This document shows, piece after piece, positions 1-11,519 of a stretch of 64,000 nucleotides of DNA (position 1 is its first letter; every line of letters starts with the position of its first letter). The notes below the pieces were generated by a model. That model was not told where the DNA came from. It saw only the letters and a program-made list of their open reading frames with translations, and did not search any database. The DNA comes from Liquidambar formosana. Its lineage: Eukaryota > Streptophyta > Magnoliopsida > Saxifragales > Altingiaceae. The position numbers were made by a program, and so were the translations under genes. The stretch spans positions 7,083,036-7,147,035 of the forward strand of contig CM077833.1 in assembly GCA_039720395.1 (NCBI GenBank), read 5' to 3'.

Positions 1-1102
1 CTCATCCAAATGAAACACTAATATCTACATACATAAATGAATTTACATGTTTAATGCAATAGATCCAAAGGTCTGGAAACCCAAAGTGGGGGAAAATAAT
101 TCTACATGAATTGGTCAAGTGATGACATATTATAATAAATCTATATGTCAAAGTAAGCTTAAACTCAACAAAAGAAGCATGGACAAACAGATCGAAAACC
201 CAGTAAGAAAAAGAACTGAAATGTACAAACAGCTAATATCCATCAGAATACTAAGCAAAGCAATTAAGAAATTAATTATAATGACCAACAGCTAAATACA
301 AATAAAACTTCATACTTAGCAATCAATACCCCATAAAAGGAGAAAAAATTCCATCATCTAAAAAGGGAAAAGCCAAAAAAAACAAAAAGGAAATGAATAA
401 TAGGAAAGGTATGAAGACCTACAGTATAGAATTTGGCAAAAATTTACAAAAACTGAGATTTGGATTGGATCTCATAATTGAATTGGGACAAAATCTAGCC
501 TAAAAATGTTTGCCACAGTTTTGGGAAAACTTAGGCCAAACTCAGAAAAATTTATGAATTGAAATTCAAAAAATCTGGTTGTCTTTCTATTTCATATTCA
601 TTTGGCTGTAAATTCAGTTGAATGATTGAGAAATTTAGAGAAACACAGCTGAATGATTTTTTCTATATATAAAAAAATTATATTAGATTATTTGCATAGT
701 ATTTCTATTTATGTATTATCGCATAGCATGATAACCTGGTTAGTAGCGTAAATGAATTTGGCAGATCGATGATAAGGGTTTGATTCGATGAAAACCATTT
801 CGATTTGATGTAAATTTAAGGTACTGTCATTTAAAATGAAAATCATATTCTTACCTCCAAAATATTGATTCGATGTAGATCGATGATAAAGGTTTCACGA
901 TTCTTGAGAATATGGGGTAGGTAGGTCTCGTGGATGTGTTCGCGATTACTTCGTTGAAGAATCCAGCTTTCAGACTCACCTCTATGTACATCAGCTTTCT
1001 TGTATGTGGATTTTTTCATCTCTCCGAGAAATTCAGATCTATTCTTGACGATTTCATAGGCTCGACAATTTCATCTCTCTGAGAAATGCAGCTGTCGGAC
1101 TT
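1..1102. other. AT-rich intergenic sequence, no gene seen
   Basis: No convincing reading frame, RNA gene or terminal repeat is visible. The last part repeats short phrases around 'gatttcatctctctgagaaa'. It ends at CTCGC (1103-1107), the target site of the large retrotransposon to the right. Confidence 0.6.
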
Positions 1103-1818
1103 CTCGCTGTCACACCCCATTTTTGCACCACCTTACTAGGGCTCATCATTTCATGCATGTTTTTTTTTTTTTTTTTGAGTCTAGTCACTTGCATTAGTTT
1201 TCTAGAGTCACAAGGACAATGGATATGAATTTTGGTTTAATTCGGAGTTGATCTTGAGGGATAATAAGAGCTTTTGTGACTTGAGGGGCATAATCGTCTT
1301 TTAGTCCCAAACTTTTCATTTGACCTTGAAATGATCTCCAAATTGTCAATTGGAGTTCATATGGATGCATTAAAGGTATTTCTAGGTTCAATTTGATGAA
1401 TCAATGGCTCGGGATTAAAATGGCTCAATACAGTTCAAGATTGCTTAATTGACCCTTCTTTGGGTTAGCTCTAATTGACTCACAATTACTAACCAAATCT
1501 TTTCAAATTGACTTTCATTAGTCATCATTTTACCTCCAAAAGTGTTTTATAAAGTTCAATTTTGATATGGAAAGTGTTTGGTTTGACCCTATGTGCATGC
1601 CTATGCTTAGCAAAGGTAGAGCATAGTGGTTAATCGCCTTGTTCAAACCTAACCATGCCCCCATGGTTAGTGGTTTTCACCCTAAAATGTTCAAAAACAT
1701 ATTCCTCATCGAAACACGGTCGTTTTGGATTTTGTTTCATCAAAATCGGAGTTCATTTGGCCCCTGAAACACTTCTAGAAGCATTGAGAGTCAAAATAGG
1801 AGAAAAATCCGAAGTGGG

Positions 1819-1899
1819 CTTGGGTGACCACCAAGCCTCGGGCAGCTAGCCGCCTGGGCCCTAGGTGGCTAGCCGCCCAGGCCCTGGTGGTCACCCAAG
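1819..1899. repeat. GC-rich palindromic cassette, copy 1 (5' LTR)
   Basis: The 14-bp outer arms CTTGGGTGACCACC (1819-1832) and GGTGGTCACCCAAG (1886-1899) are perfect inverted repeats. Between them lie two palindromes centred on GCTAGC. Diverged flanks (ATAGGA on the left, TCCTAT on the right) extend the symmetry. It lies about 200 bp upstream of the LTR TATA box. Related copies are at 11228, 14190 and 17099. Confidence 0.9.
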
Positions 1900-2097
1900 A
1901 CCACTTTCCTATTTGCACTATGTTTCCTTGCTGAAGCGGATTCCTCCCTATTTTGACGTACAAGGGCTCTTTTGGACGGGTTTCCTTCTAATTTTTGGTA
2001 ACTTCTGAGTTACTTAAGCCCCAAGGGGGTCTCTAATAGCCCTTGGATTAATTTTTAGGGTTTTAATCCTAGCCATTGGTTAATCCTACTGAAACTC

Positions 2098-2105
2098 TAT
2101 AAATA
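2098..2105 (+). promoter_or_regulatory. TATA box of the LTR promoter
   Basis: TATAAATA in the context 'ctctataaataccccc', repeated exactly in the 3' LTR at 17377-17384. Its spacing and unique position make it the likely RNA polymerase II core promoter for genomic RNA. Confidence 0.7.
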
Positions 2106-3387
2106 CCCCCCTATGCTTCAGCACAAGGGGAGCCACCTTATGCATTAATACTTGAGTGTTTGAGAGAGAATAAGAGAGAGAGACTTGAAGGAGAGCTGGA
2201 GTTCTTGCTGTAGCCTTGAAGAACATTGATTGAAGACATCCACCAGAGCAAGAGGGAGTTCATACAACAGCAAGGAAGGCTCTTTCTAAGGTATTCCTCT
2301 TTTCTGTTCAAGCTTAAATAAAGGTATCATGTAGGAATAGCTCTATTGCATGTAATGCTTGTAATTTCTACCATGAATTGAGGTTTCTATTAGTTAATAC
2401 ATGTGATATTGATGATGTTCATGATGAGTTTTGCATGCTTTAGAGTTAGTTCATAGGTCTTAATGCATAGGTGTGATTCTTGTGCTCCTGTTGTCCCTGT
2501 GCTAGGATTAGTGTTATTGCATGTTAGTCTTAGGGTTTCTTATCATGTTTTATTGCTTTAGTTAGTTAATATGCATGATTTAGGTTCTGTTTAGGTTTAT
2601 TTTAGTATGTGTGAAGTTGGTTTTGTATGTTTTTGAGCATATTTGTGAGTTTAGGGTTTTAGAGTCCTTGTTTTATGTTAGTTTTCATACAGCATGATAA
2701 AGTAGGTCTTTTTATTGGTTTTTCTTCCTGTTTGCTGTATATGTTTTTTATATGGAGTAAATATGATATTTTTGCATGCATGTTAGTTGATTTCTAGGGT
2801 TTTATGCATGATATAGTTCTAGGAATATGTTAGGACTTATTATTGTTCGCTGTTTTTGCTGTTAGCATACTTAGTGGATGATTTTAGGCCTTAGTACTAT
2901 TCTGTCCAGATTTGCATGTTAGTGTTTTTGCATGATTTTGAGCACGTGTAAGGGTGCAAATAGGTGTGGTATTAGTTCTATGGCAAATAGGGCTGCCAAT
3001 GTCTGAAATAGCTAATGCTTGGAGTAATTGCGCTCAGGTAAGTGGGTGTGAAGGTGCCCCAATTCACCTCTCTTCCGTATCCCTTCTCTTATCCCTCTCT
3101 AGGGTTAATTTTTAATATGATCCTATGGTTTAATTAGAGGTTTCCTTCACAAATAAATTCTGGTTTTTATTAAAGTTTCCATTTTGTGGAGTTCTTTCTA
3201 AAATCAAACTTTCTATTAAATTCAACTCTTTTGATCAAATAAGGAAACCTAGGGTTTTTACCATAGGTTTATATTAAGTCTTAACCCTAGTTCTAATCGA
3301 ACTACGTGGACTTTGATCCATGTATTTCGTTGCATGGTACGTAGGCGCTCTTCGTGAGGCTCAAGTCCGTTCTAGGATCCAAGCATC

Positions 3388-5917
3388 ATAAGCACTTGCT
3401 GCCCGTGTATCATAAGCACTTATTTGCCCACTATTTCCCCAATTTCAAAGCTCTCATTGGGGCTGGCACGCAGGTTGAAGATGCTATCAATGATGGGACA
3501 ATCAAAACTGAGGAAGTGAGGAGTCGCAAGACAAACTTTACTGGGAAGAACAATGCCGAGGTCAACACCATAACTCAACCCATCCAACCTTTCTCTCTCA
3601 ATGATGTCAACCCACCTCGCCATTTCACCGACCTATTCATGCCACTCGAAAGGGTCCTTGAAAAGCTCATGAGCCGTGACCTATTGAAGCCACTCGACCC
3701 AAAACCTCCACCAAATCCCTTACCCAAGAACTACAACGAGAATGAGTACTGCAAGTACCACCAATCCAAAGGCCATGCCACCAATCGTTGTATTCGCCTT
3801 CGCCATCAAGTCCAAGACCTCATTGACAAATAAGTCATCTCACCACCAACCCGTCCAAATGTCACCCGTAATCCTCTCCCATCTCACAACAACACACCCC
3901 CACCTAACACCATAAATGCCATTGGGTTTGAATCCTCACGCCCTCGCCGTCCCATAAGACAATACACTCCACTCCCCATGACCTTAACCCGTCTTTTCAC
4001 CATTTGCCGCAATAACAGCCTTATCATGCCACTTCCACCAAAGCCAAGGCCATCAACCCCTCACCAATATTGCCAATACCATCGTGCACCCGGCCATGAC
4101 ACCGAGGCTTGTTCTATACTAAAGAAGATCGTTCAAGACCTCATTGACCAAAAGGTTTTGTTGTTGCCAAAGAAATCTATCCAACAAGAGCTAAAGGAAA
4201 GATATGAAGCAGGGGATCCTCAGGTTGGCCTATTAGGTGAATCGTCAGGGAAAGTTGATTACTATGTGCTGTACTCAAGCCCAAGTCCAATATCAGATGA
4301 GCCAATAGTCCCTACAGGTTGGGATGACTTGCCGACAGAAATGGAGAGCATTGACATGATAGAGTGGGATGACTTAATGAATGACTCCGAGGAAGTCCAT
4401 GATATATGGGCTAGTGATGATGAGTTAGACCATATAACCAGAGGGGGTTGTCATTTCAAGCCTCCCCACCTAGAATCTGAGAATCCAATGGAAGATTTGG
4501 AAGGGCAGAGGCGTCCTAGCTTGCAAGAAGAAGAGGATGAGGTGCTTAGGTAGCTGAAGAAGACCAATGCCAACATCACTATTTGGGGCTTGCTCATGGC
4601 CTCGCACAAGCACAGACAGACCGTGTTAAAACTGCTGAATCAGATACAAGTGCCCGTTGACACATCCCCCGAGGGACTGGTACATTTGGTGAATCCAATT
4701 CCCAAGAACTCAACCATCGTGTTCACCGATGTGGACCTACCCAAAAGCAGGCCAAGCCATTCTCAAGCTCTCTATGTGACCGTTGACACTATAGGGAAGA
4801 GGGTACCTACCGTCCTTATCGACAATGGGTCTGCACTGAATGTATGCCCTCTCAGAATTGCCACTGTCTTGGGTTTGGGACCCACCGATTTCACGCCATC
4901 TGGGCAGACTGTAAAAGCCTATGACAACACCCGCTGAGAAGTAATAGGGGTGGTTACTTTGCCTCTTATCATGGGACCCTTTGAATTTAGGGTGGAATTC
5001 TAAGTGTTGGATGTGCCGTCATGTTTCAACTTGCTGTTGGGCCAACCTTGGATCCATCCTGCTGGGGCTGTGCCGTCTTCACTCCATCAAAAGGTGAAGT
5101 TTCCTTACAAAGGGGCCATAGTAACACTTCAAGGGGACTATGAATTGAAACTCGCAGGCGTGCCTATATGTGAGATACAACCAGAATCAGCGGCGGTGCC
5201 ATTATCCGGGTTTGACTATGTCCAATGCATTGAGAAAGAACTTGAGAAGGGTGAGTTAATACCCTTGGACTTTTGCCCCTATGGCAATTTGCACGTCGGT
5301 GAAATAATGAGAAAAATGAGTTTCTTTCCAGGCATGGGGCTAGGGCGTCGCCAACAGAGGATCCCTAAGTTTATTCAGAGCCGTGTCACCTCATACACCT
5401 TCGGGCTAGGATATGAGCCCTCCAGAAATGATCGTGCAGAAATGTTGAAGAGGAATAAAGAGAAAGTAAGAGCCAAAGCCGAGGGAAGGGTGCTAGACCT
5501 GAGAATCTCGCCATACCGACCTACTTTGAATGGTTACTTCGTCAAATAGGGGGATAATTTTCTATATTGCGGGTTTCCAGAACCCACCTTTGACCAATCT
5601 ACCAAGATCCGAGTTCCGGGTTTTGAAATTTTCTTCACCGAATGGTATCCAATCACAGCTGAAATGGTAGATGATGAAGCCATCAATGATGAGTTCTGGG
5701 AAAAGAAAGAAGAAGACTGGGCAGAGAACCTTGATGCAGGGGTTATGGCTGAAATGTTCCAAGATATGATCCTCACCGTGGAAGACTCGACCATTGAAGG
5801 ACTCCAGCATTCGTCCATTAGCCATGCTACCATGCCACTCCTGAATTGGTACCTTGAATGTGGTGTCATTGCGGAGCTCCATGAAGAAGAAGACCTTGGC
5901 CTACCTGATAGTAGCTT
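3388..5917 (+). pseudogene. gag-pro of the Tat element (decayed, N-terminus deleted)
   Basis: One reading frame runs through the region, interrupted by stops at 3831, 4551, 4935, 5001 and 5547. Two zinc-knuckle-like motifs of the type C-x2-H-x4-H-x4-C lie near 3750 and 4070, each followed by a similar QDLID segment, so the knuckle region looks duplicated. The protease has the active-site motif DNGSALN near 4821 and the downstream LLLGQPW motif near 5030. A glycine-rich GMGLGRRQQ segment near 5335 resembles the G-patch that follows protease in many plant Ty3 elements. The usual gag N-terminal domain is missing because of the 5' deletion. Identification as gag-pro is firm; non-function follows from the stops and deletion. 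Confidence 0.88.
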
Positions 5918-6078
5918 GTAGGTGTCTTAGTTTAGTAATATTTCCCTAATTTAATAAGATTTATCTACTCAATTCTCTTTGTGGATTCATGGTATTGATA
6001 CAGATTTGTTTGTTTTCTTTCTTCTTTTGTGTGTCATTCCTACTCAATAAAGTGTGTTTTCTTTCTCTATATATGCAG
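5918..6078 (+). other. probable intron between gag-pro and pol
   Basis: Gag-pro and pol are in different frames. A donor GTAGGT at 5918 and an acceptor ATATGCAG ending at 6078 bound 161 bp with a pyrimidine-rich 3' half. Joining 5917 to 6079 puts the two frames into register (phase 2 into codon position 3) and removes the stop at 5919. A spliced intron at this place is known for Ogre elements of the same lineage. The donor fits less well than the acceptor. Confidence 0.65.
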
Positions 6079-9000
6079 TGTCTCTTTTCTCTCCTCTATG
6101 GATATTTATGGTATGGATATAGATCCTAGGAACGATGTCCCTCCGGAACTCGTTGAGCAAAGGAAAAGGGGCGTCACCGAACCTAATATGGATGAATTGG
6201 AATCAATCAACTTAGGGACGAATGAATTGCCAAGAATAGTTAAAATTGGGAAAACCCTCTCCCCTATTGAAACAGAAAAGATGATCTCTCTCTTGAAAGC
6301 CAACATTATGGCTTTTGCATGGTCTTATGAAGACATGCCTGACATTGACCCCGATATTGTGCAACACTATATCCCCACTAATTCCCTAAAGAAGCCGATA
6401 AAGCAGAAACTCAGAAGATTAAAACCAGAATGGGCTCTAAAAGTAAAATAAGAGGTAACTAAACAACTAGACGCGGGTTTCCTCCAAGTTGTGGAGTACC
6501 CCGAGTGGTTGTCGAATATAGTGCCTGTGCCTAAAAAAGATGGAAAAGTGAGAATGTGTGTCGACTTCCAAGATCTCAACGCCACAAGCCCCAAGGATGA
6601 CTTTCCTTTACCCCATATCGACGTGTTGGTAGATAGCACAGTGGGGCATGCACTCCTCTCCTTCATGGACGGATTCTCCGGGTATAACCAGATAAAGATG
6701 GCGCCTCAAGACATGGAGAAAACAGCCTTTATCACGCAATGGGGAACGTACTGTTACAAGGTAATGCATTTTGGCTTAAGAAACGCTGGGGCTACTTACC
6801 AAAGAGCAACAACGACCTTATTGCATGATATGATCCATAAAGAAGTCGAGGTTTATGTCGATGATATGATCGTGAAGTCCGTGGATAGGGAAGGGCATTT
6901 CAAGGCGCTAGAGAAATTCCTAGAGCGAGCAAAGAAGTACAATCTCCGTCTAAACCCACAGAAGTGTGCTTTTGGTGTCACTGCAGGCAAGCTATTGGGA
7001 TTCATGATCACTCAGAGGGGAATCGAAGTGGACCCAGGGAAGATAAAAGCTATTGTGGAGATGGAGCCGCCTAGCACTGAGAAGCAGATCCGGGGTTTTC
7101 TGGGAAGGGTTCAATACATAGGCCGATTCATCGCCAACTTGACCATGATTTGTGAACCAATCTTCAAATTGCTTAAAAAAGGTGTGCCAAGAGTATGGAA
7201 TGAAGAATGCCAAGAGGCCTTTGAGACCATTAAGAGATACTTGAGCAATCCCCCAATCTTAGTTTCCCCACGGCAAGGTGCACCGCTCTTGTTATACTTA
7301 ACGGTCACCGAAACCGCGATGGGAGCTATGTTAGCTCAATATCTCGAAGGGTCTACAAAGGAGAATGCCATCTACTACCTAAGCAAGAAAATGACGGACT
7401 ATGAAGTGAAGTACAATGCCATTGAAAAGGCTTGTGTGGCACTAGTATGGGCGACGCAAAAGCTCCGGCACTACATGATGTCATTTGAAGTGTTCTTGAT
7501 AAGTCGCATGGACCCGTTGAAGTACCTGGTAGAAAGGCCGGTATTGTCATTCAGAACTGCTCGATGGTCAATTCTCCTCAATGAATTCGACATCAAGTAC
7601 GTAAATCAGAAGTCTATCAAGGGAAGCGTCATTGCAGACTACCTAGCTAGTTGTCCTGTGTCATCATCCGCTCCGTTCAACGATCAATTCCCAGATGAGG
7701 ACGTGCTAGAGATTGGTAGAAAAACTTGGAGTGTATACTTCGATGGGGCAGCCAATAAGAAAGGTTATGGGATAGGAGTCCTGCTGGTCTCACCTGAAGA
7801 GGCATTTACACCGTTGGCGGTCAAGTTGGGGTTTGAAGCTACCAACAACATTGCTGAGTATGAGGTCTGTATCTTAGCATTAGAAGTGGCACTTGAATTG
7901 GGGATCAAAGAATTGGAAGTGTTCAGGGACTCAGCGCTAATCATTTGTCAGATAAAAGGGGAATGGAAAACTTGAGATGAGAAGTTGCTGCCCTACCATG
8001 CCTACCTGTAAGCTCTAACTAAGGAGTTCTCAGAAATAGAGTTCAACTACTTGTCAAGAAACAAGAACTAGTTCGCCGATGCCTTGGCGACCCTAGCGTC
8101 CATGGTGGAGATACCTGAAGGAGGAAATGTGAAGCCGTTGGTAATAGAATGCCGAGACAAGCCTGTGTACTGTTGTGCAATCCGAGGAGGGGAGGTGATT
8201 GATGGCCACCCGTGGTTCCATGACATAAAGAAGTTCATTGAAGAAAGGGAGTACCCAGAAGGAGCATCTCGTATCGACAGAAAAACCCTAAGGCGGTTGG
8301 CGAGTCACTATGCACTTTGTGGAGGAAAGCTATATCGGAGATCATACGATGGGGTCCACCTGCTGTGTGTCACCGAGGAGGAAGCCGAGCATCTGATTAA
8401 AGAAATCCATGAAGGGACAGGGGCTCCGCATATGAATGGCTATATGTTGGCTAAGAAGATCATGAGGTTAGGCTATTATTGGTCTACTATGGAAAGGGAC
8501 TGCCACGCACATGTCAAGAAGTGCCACAAATGCCAACTGTTCGCTAGTGGACAACATCTGCCTTCTATGCCTTTAACAAGTATGTCGTCACCATGGCCAT
8601 TCGCAGTATGGGGGACAGATATCATTGGACAGATCAAGCCAAAGGCGTCAAATGGGCATGAATACATCCTGGTTGCCATCGATTATTTCACTAAGTGGGT
8701 GGAAGCAGCGTCCTTCAAGACCTTGAATTCCAAGAAGGTAGCACAGTTCATACAGCACAGCATCATCTATCGATATGGGGTACCGCATGAAGTTATCTCA
8801 GACAATGGCCAGCACTTTCAGAAAGAAACCCATGAGTTCTTGCAAAAGTATGGCATAGTTCATCACCTGTCGTCACCATACCGTACTCAGACTAATGGAG
8901 CAGTGGAAGCGGCTAACAAGAACATCAAGAAGATACTGCAGAAGACTGCGGACTCACACACAGACTGGCATGAGAAGTTACCGTTAGCTCTATGGGGTTA

Positions 9001-9457
9001 CAGAACATCAATAAGGTCGTCAACAGGGGCTACCCCTTACTCTCTAGTTTATGGAATGGAGGCCGTATTGCCAGTTGAATTAGAGGTTCCTTCACTAAGG
9101 GTTGTCGTGGAGAGCCAGATAACAGAAGTGGACTGGGTTAAGAGCCATTATGATGAGTTAGCTTTGCTCGATGAAAGGCGGTTAAGGGCGCTGTATCATG
9201 TGCAGGGGTATCAGCGGAGAGTTGCTAGAGCATTCAACAAGCATGTCAAAGATCGAGGTCTAAAGAAAGGGGATGTAGTGCTGAAAGAAATCAGAGCTCC
9301 AGTGTTCGATCCGCGGGGAAAATTCAAGCCAAGTTGGGGTGGACCATACATTATCAAAGAAATATTGCCAGCAGGGGCTGTTCGCCTCATGGATTTAGAT
9401 GGAATTGAGTTCGCTCATCCAACTAATTTGGATCAATTAAAGAAATATCATGTTTGA
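6079..9457 (+). pseudogene. pol (RT, RNase H, second RNase H, integrase), decayed
   Basis: A single frame with stops at 6449, 7973, 8009 and 8069. Reverse transcriptase spans roughly 6490-7100, with VPKKDGK, DLN, FGLRNAG and the catalytic YVDDM at 6854-6868. The first RNase H follows to about 7640. A second RNase H begins at about 7727 (WSVYFDGAANKKG, later NNIAEYE) and is cut by the stop at 7973. Integrase occupies 8230-9457, with the HHCC zinc site around 8430-8535 (CHAHVKKCHKC), the three catalytic acids in GTDIIG, SDNGQ and GAVEAA, and a C-terminal chromatin-proximal domain. The second RNase H places it in the Tat lineage. The stops make translation as Pol impossible here. Confidence 0.93.
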
Positions 9458-9537
9458 AGCCTGTTAGGTTGAAAACCCGTAAGGGCGACCTAGGCAAAAG
9501 TTAAGGCATAAGAACTACGTAAGACCTGATTCTCCAT

Positions 9538-9625
9538 TCAAAACAAAACAAAAAACAAAAACAAAAACAAAAACAAAAACAAAAACAAAAACAAAACCAA
9601 AAAAAAAAAGCAAAAAAAGAAAAAA
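9538..9625 (+). repeat. (AAAAC)n microsatellite
   Basis: About twelve AAAAC-type units followed by an A-rich run, just downstream of the integrase stop. The next 180 bases, up to the end of the antisense ORF at 9810, show no gene. Confidence 0.85.
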
Positions 9626-9809
9626 ATCATGGAGATACGTAGGCAACCTATAAAGTTAGCTTGGGTGCGGTCTAAATCAAACAACAAAATCCCAAATTTG
9701 GTTTATTATTGGCAATTTATTCAAAACTAAAATTGATTGACATAGCAATTTATTGGTATTAAGGAAAAGAACTATAAAAGTGCCATAAATATCCTATTCT
9801 ATTGAGTCT

Positions 9810-11084
9810 TCAATTTTTCCTGGGCTTCTTTGCAGCTTCCTTCTTCTCTCTTTCATGTCTTCTTTTCTTCCTCAAGTCGTGTTCATAAGCTGCTGTCACT
9901 GCTTCCATAATATCTTCTCTGCAAGGTCCAAGTCCATTATTCTTGATAAGTCCAAAAATCCTTTCTCTTCGAGTAGTCTCTCGCTCACCCAAATTGCTTT
10001 TCAACCACTCCTTATACTCGGGGCTCATCATATATGGACCATCAGTATTCGTAACTTGAGTCAGTGTCAACTTGCTAGGCCATCGATCCTTCGCCTAAGT
10101 CACTACAGAAAGACCTACAGGCACCACAGGATAGTCACCTCTGAAAGAAGTCGGTATGGTTTGCATGGCACCCATTTAACGAAGAACCCTTGAAGGCCAA
10201 TAAAAGGAAGTAGACCTCAGTCCTATGAGTCTCACCATTGTGCATCCAGAAGTTCGTAGAAGCACCTGTTCACTGCAGCCCTATATGAGGACAAACCACT
10301 TTATAGTCTTCCATGAAAGGGTTTGGAAGTAACCTAGCCAATCCCTTAATGAGAACTTTCCAGGCAACTCAATGTAGCGAAGGCAGTAATGCTGGGGCTT
10401 GTATGGTGTAATGACAGTGGGTGACAAGAAATTCAGCCTTTCAAGCAACCACATTTGCAGTAGAATGCGGCTACCTCCTAAAGGAACCTTTGGGTCCTCA
10501 TGAGCTTTATCCAAGCTATTTAGGGTTTCAGCTAGTACCATGGGAATCAAGTTATGGCCCTTGGCAAGGAGAGGAATCAACTCACAAATTTGTATGGGAA
10601 CATGTAAAGTACCAGTGGAAATAAGGAAACAACCAATAAGGCAAAAGGCAAGAGCATGCTTAATAGGAAAGGTAAATTTCAGAATACCTTTACTATTATA
10701 GGCCAAAAAAGAGGTTGCCAATTTCATCAAGTCTACCATATGGTCCTTTACAAACGTAGAGGCATATTGTTGGTGAATCCCAAATAGGTTGGAAAAAGAA
10801 GTAAGAAAGCTCGGGCGAAGAGTAGGGAGAATGAAAGGACCTACCGGTGAAACTCCATACAACGCGCAGAATTCCTCCATGGTTGGGCACAGTTCTTCAT
10901 AGTTGAAGCGGAACACATGAATTTGGGGATCCCAAAAATATGTAGCAGCAGTCAAGAGGTTCGTTTCAAGCCTCACATGCCTCAAGGAAAGCAATGGATC
11001 CAAGCCAAAGCACTTGAACTCAGATTTTGCTTCAGCACTCATAACTCTCAAAAACCCCCCTAAAAATTTGTCTAGAGCCTCCAT
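9810..11084 (-). pseudogene. antisense DUF7745-like ORF inside the Tat element
   Basis: Read on the - strand, one frame of 425 codons starts with ATG at 11084 and ends at 9810. It is broken by three in-frame stops around 10281, 10180 and 10098. Residues 1-265 hold LTAATYFWDP, then HVFRFNYEELCPTMEEF and a leucine-rich remainder. This pattern resembles plant DUF7745/plant-mobile-domain-like proteins found in and around plant transposons. The C-terminus is highly charged and lysine-rich (KKRRHEREKK), possibly a nuclear signal or coiled coil. It has its own TATA box and palindromic cassette upstream, so it looks like an independent transcription unit. The family assignment rests on motif memory alone. 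Confidence 0.65.
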
Positions 11085-11132
11085 AATTTCTAATGAATGA
11101 ATACAAGTAGGTTTAGGAACCTCTTGGATGTG

Positions 11133-11140
11133 TTTTTATA
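11133..11140 (-). promoter_or_regulatory. TATA box of the antisense DUF7745-like ORF
   Basis: On the - strand the sequence reads CCCTATAAAAACAC, about 50 bases before the ATG at 11084. It lies about 90 bases inside the palindromic cassette copy 2. No other TATA-like site is seen in this short promoter. Confidence 0.6.
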
Positions 11141-11227
11141 GGGAAAAGGTCACAAATCCAAGTTCAAATAGGAAAAAACCCATCAAAATAGGAAGTTTCC
11201 TATTCAAAGTGGGATTTCCGCTTCGGG

Positions 11228-11307
11228 CTCGGGTGACCACCCAGGCCTGGGCGGCTAGCCACCTGGGCTTGGGCGGCTAGCCGCCTAGCCCCGGGTGGTC
11301 ACCCGAG
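11228..11307. repeat. GC-rich palindromic cassette, copy 2
   Basis: Arms CTCGGGTGACCACCC (11228-11242) and GGGTGGTCACCCGAG (11293-11307) pair perfectly over 15 bp. Compared with copy 1, one base pair in the arm is changed on both sides (T-A to C-G). Two GCTAGC palindromes lie between the arms. It sits upstream of the antisense DUF7745-like ORF. Confidence 0.9.
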
Positions 11308-11519
11308 GCCGTTTTCCTATTTTGCCCAGTTTTGCCTATTTTTGACCTAATTTGACCCCTATATGGTTATGAGCTTGTTTTTGCACAAAAACATGAGTAA
11401 ATCACCATCATGGAACTCCAAAAGTCTCATAAAAAGTACCAAAGCAAATGTTCAGAGAGAGATTACAAAGCATAAAGAAAGATGTTTCATTCGGTTACAA
11501 AACAAGAGGTTAAGCTAAT

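Larger units (their letters stand above)
1108..3387 (+). repeat. 5' LTR of the Tat element, 3' end deleted
   Basis: It matches the 3' LTR (16383-18666) almost base for base, with about 30 differences by eye over 2.28 kb. Identity stops after 'aagcatc' at 3387. The last 439 bp of the LTR, the primer-binding site and the 5' end of gag are absent, and sequence resumes inside gag. U3 carries the palindromic cassette, followed by a TATA box and 'agagagaataagagagag' in the probable leader. Short open frames inside the LTR are not genes. Confidence 0.93.

Noticed and set aside
1655..1849. Small + strand frame in the 5' LTR, repeated at 16935-17129
   Set aside because: It lies in U3 and ends in the palindromic cassette. 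Conservation is simply that of the two LTRs, and it lies upstream of the LTR TATA box.
3978..4553. Independent gene between gag and protease
   Set aside because: It is in the same frame as the upstream gag and downstream protease pieces and separated only by single stop codons, so it is part of gag.
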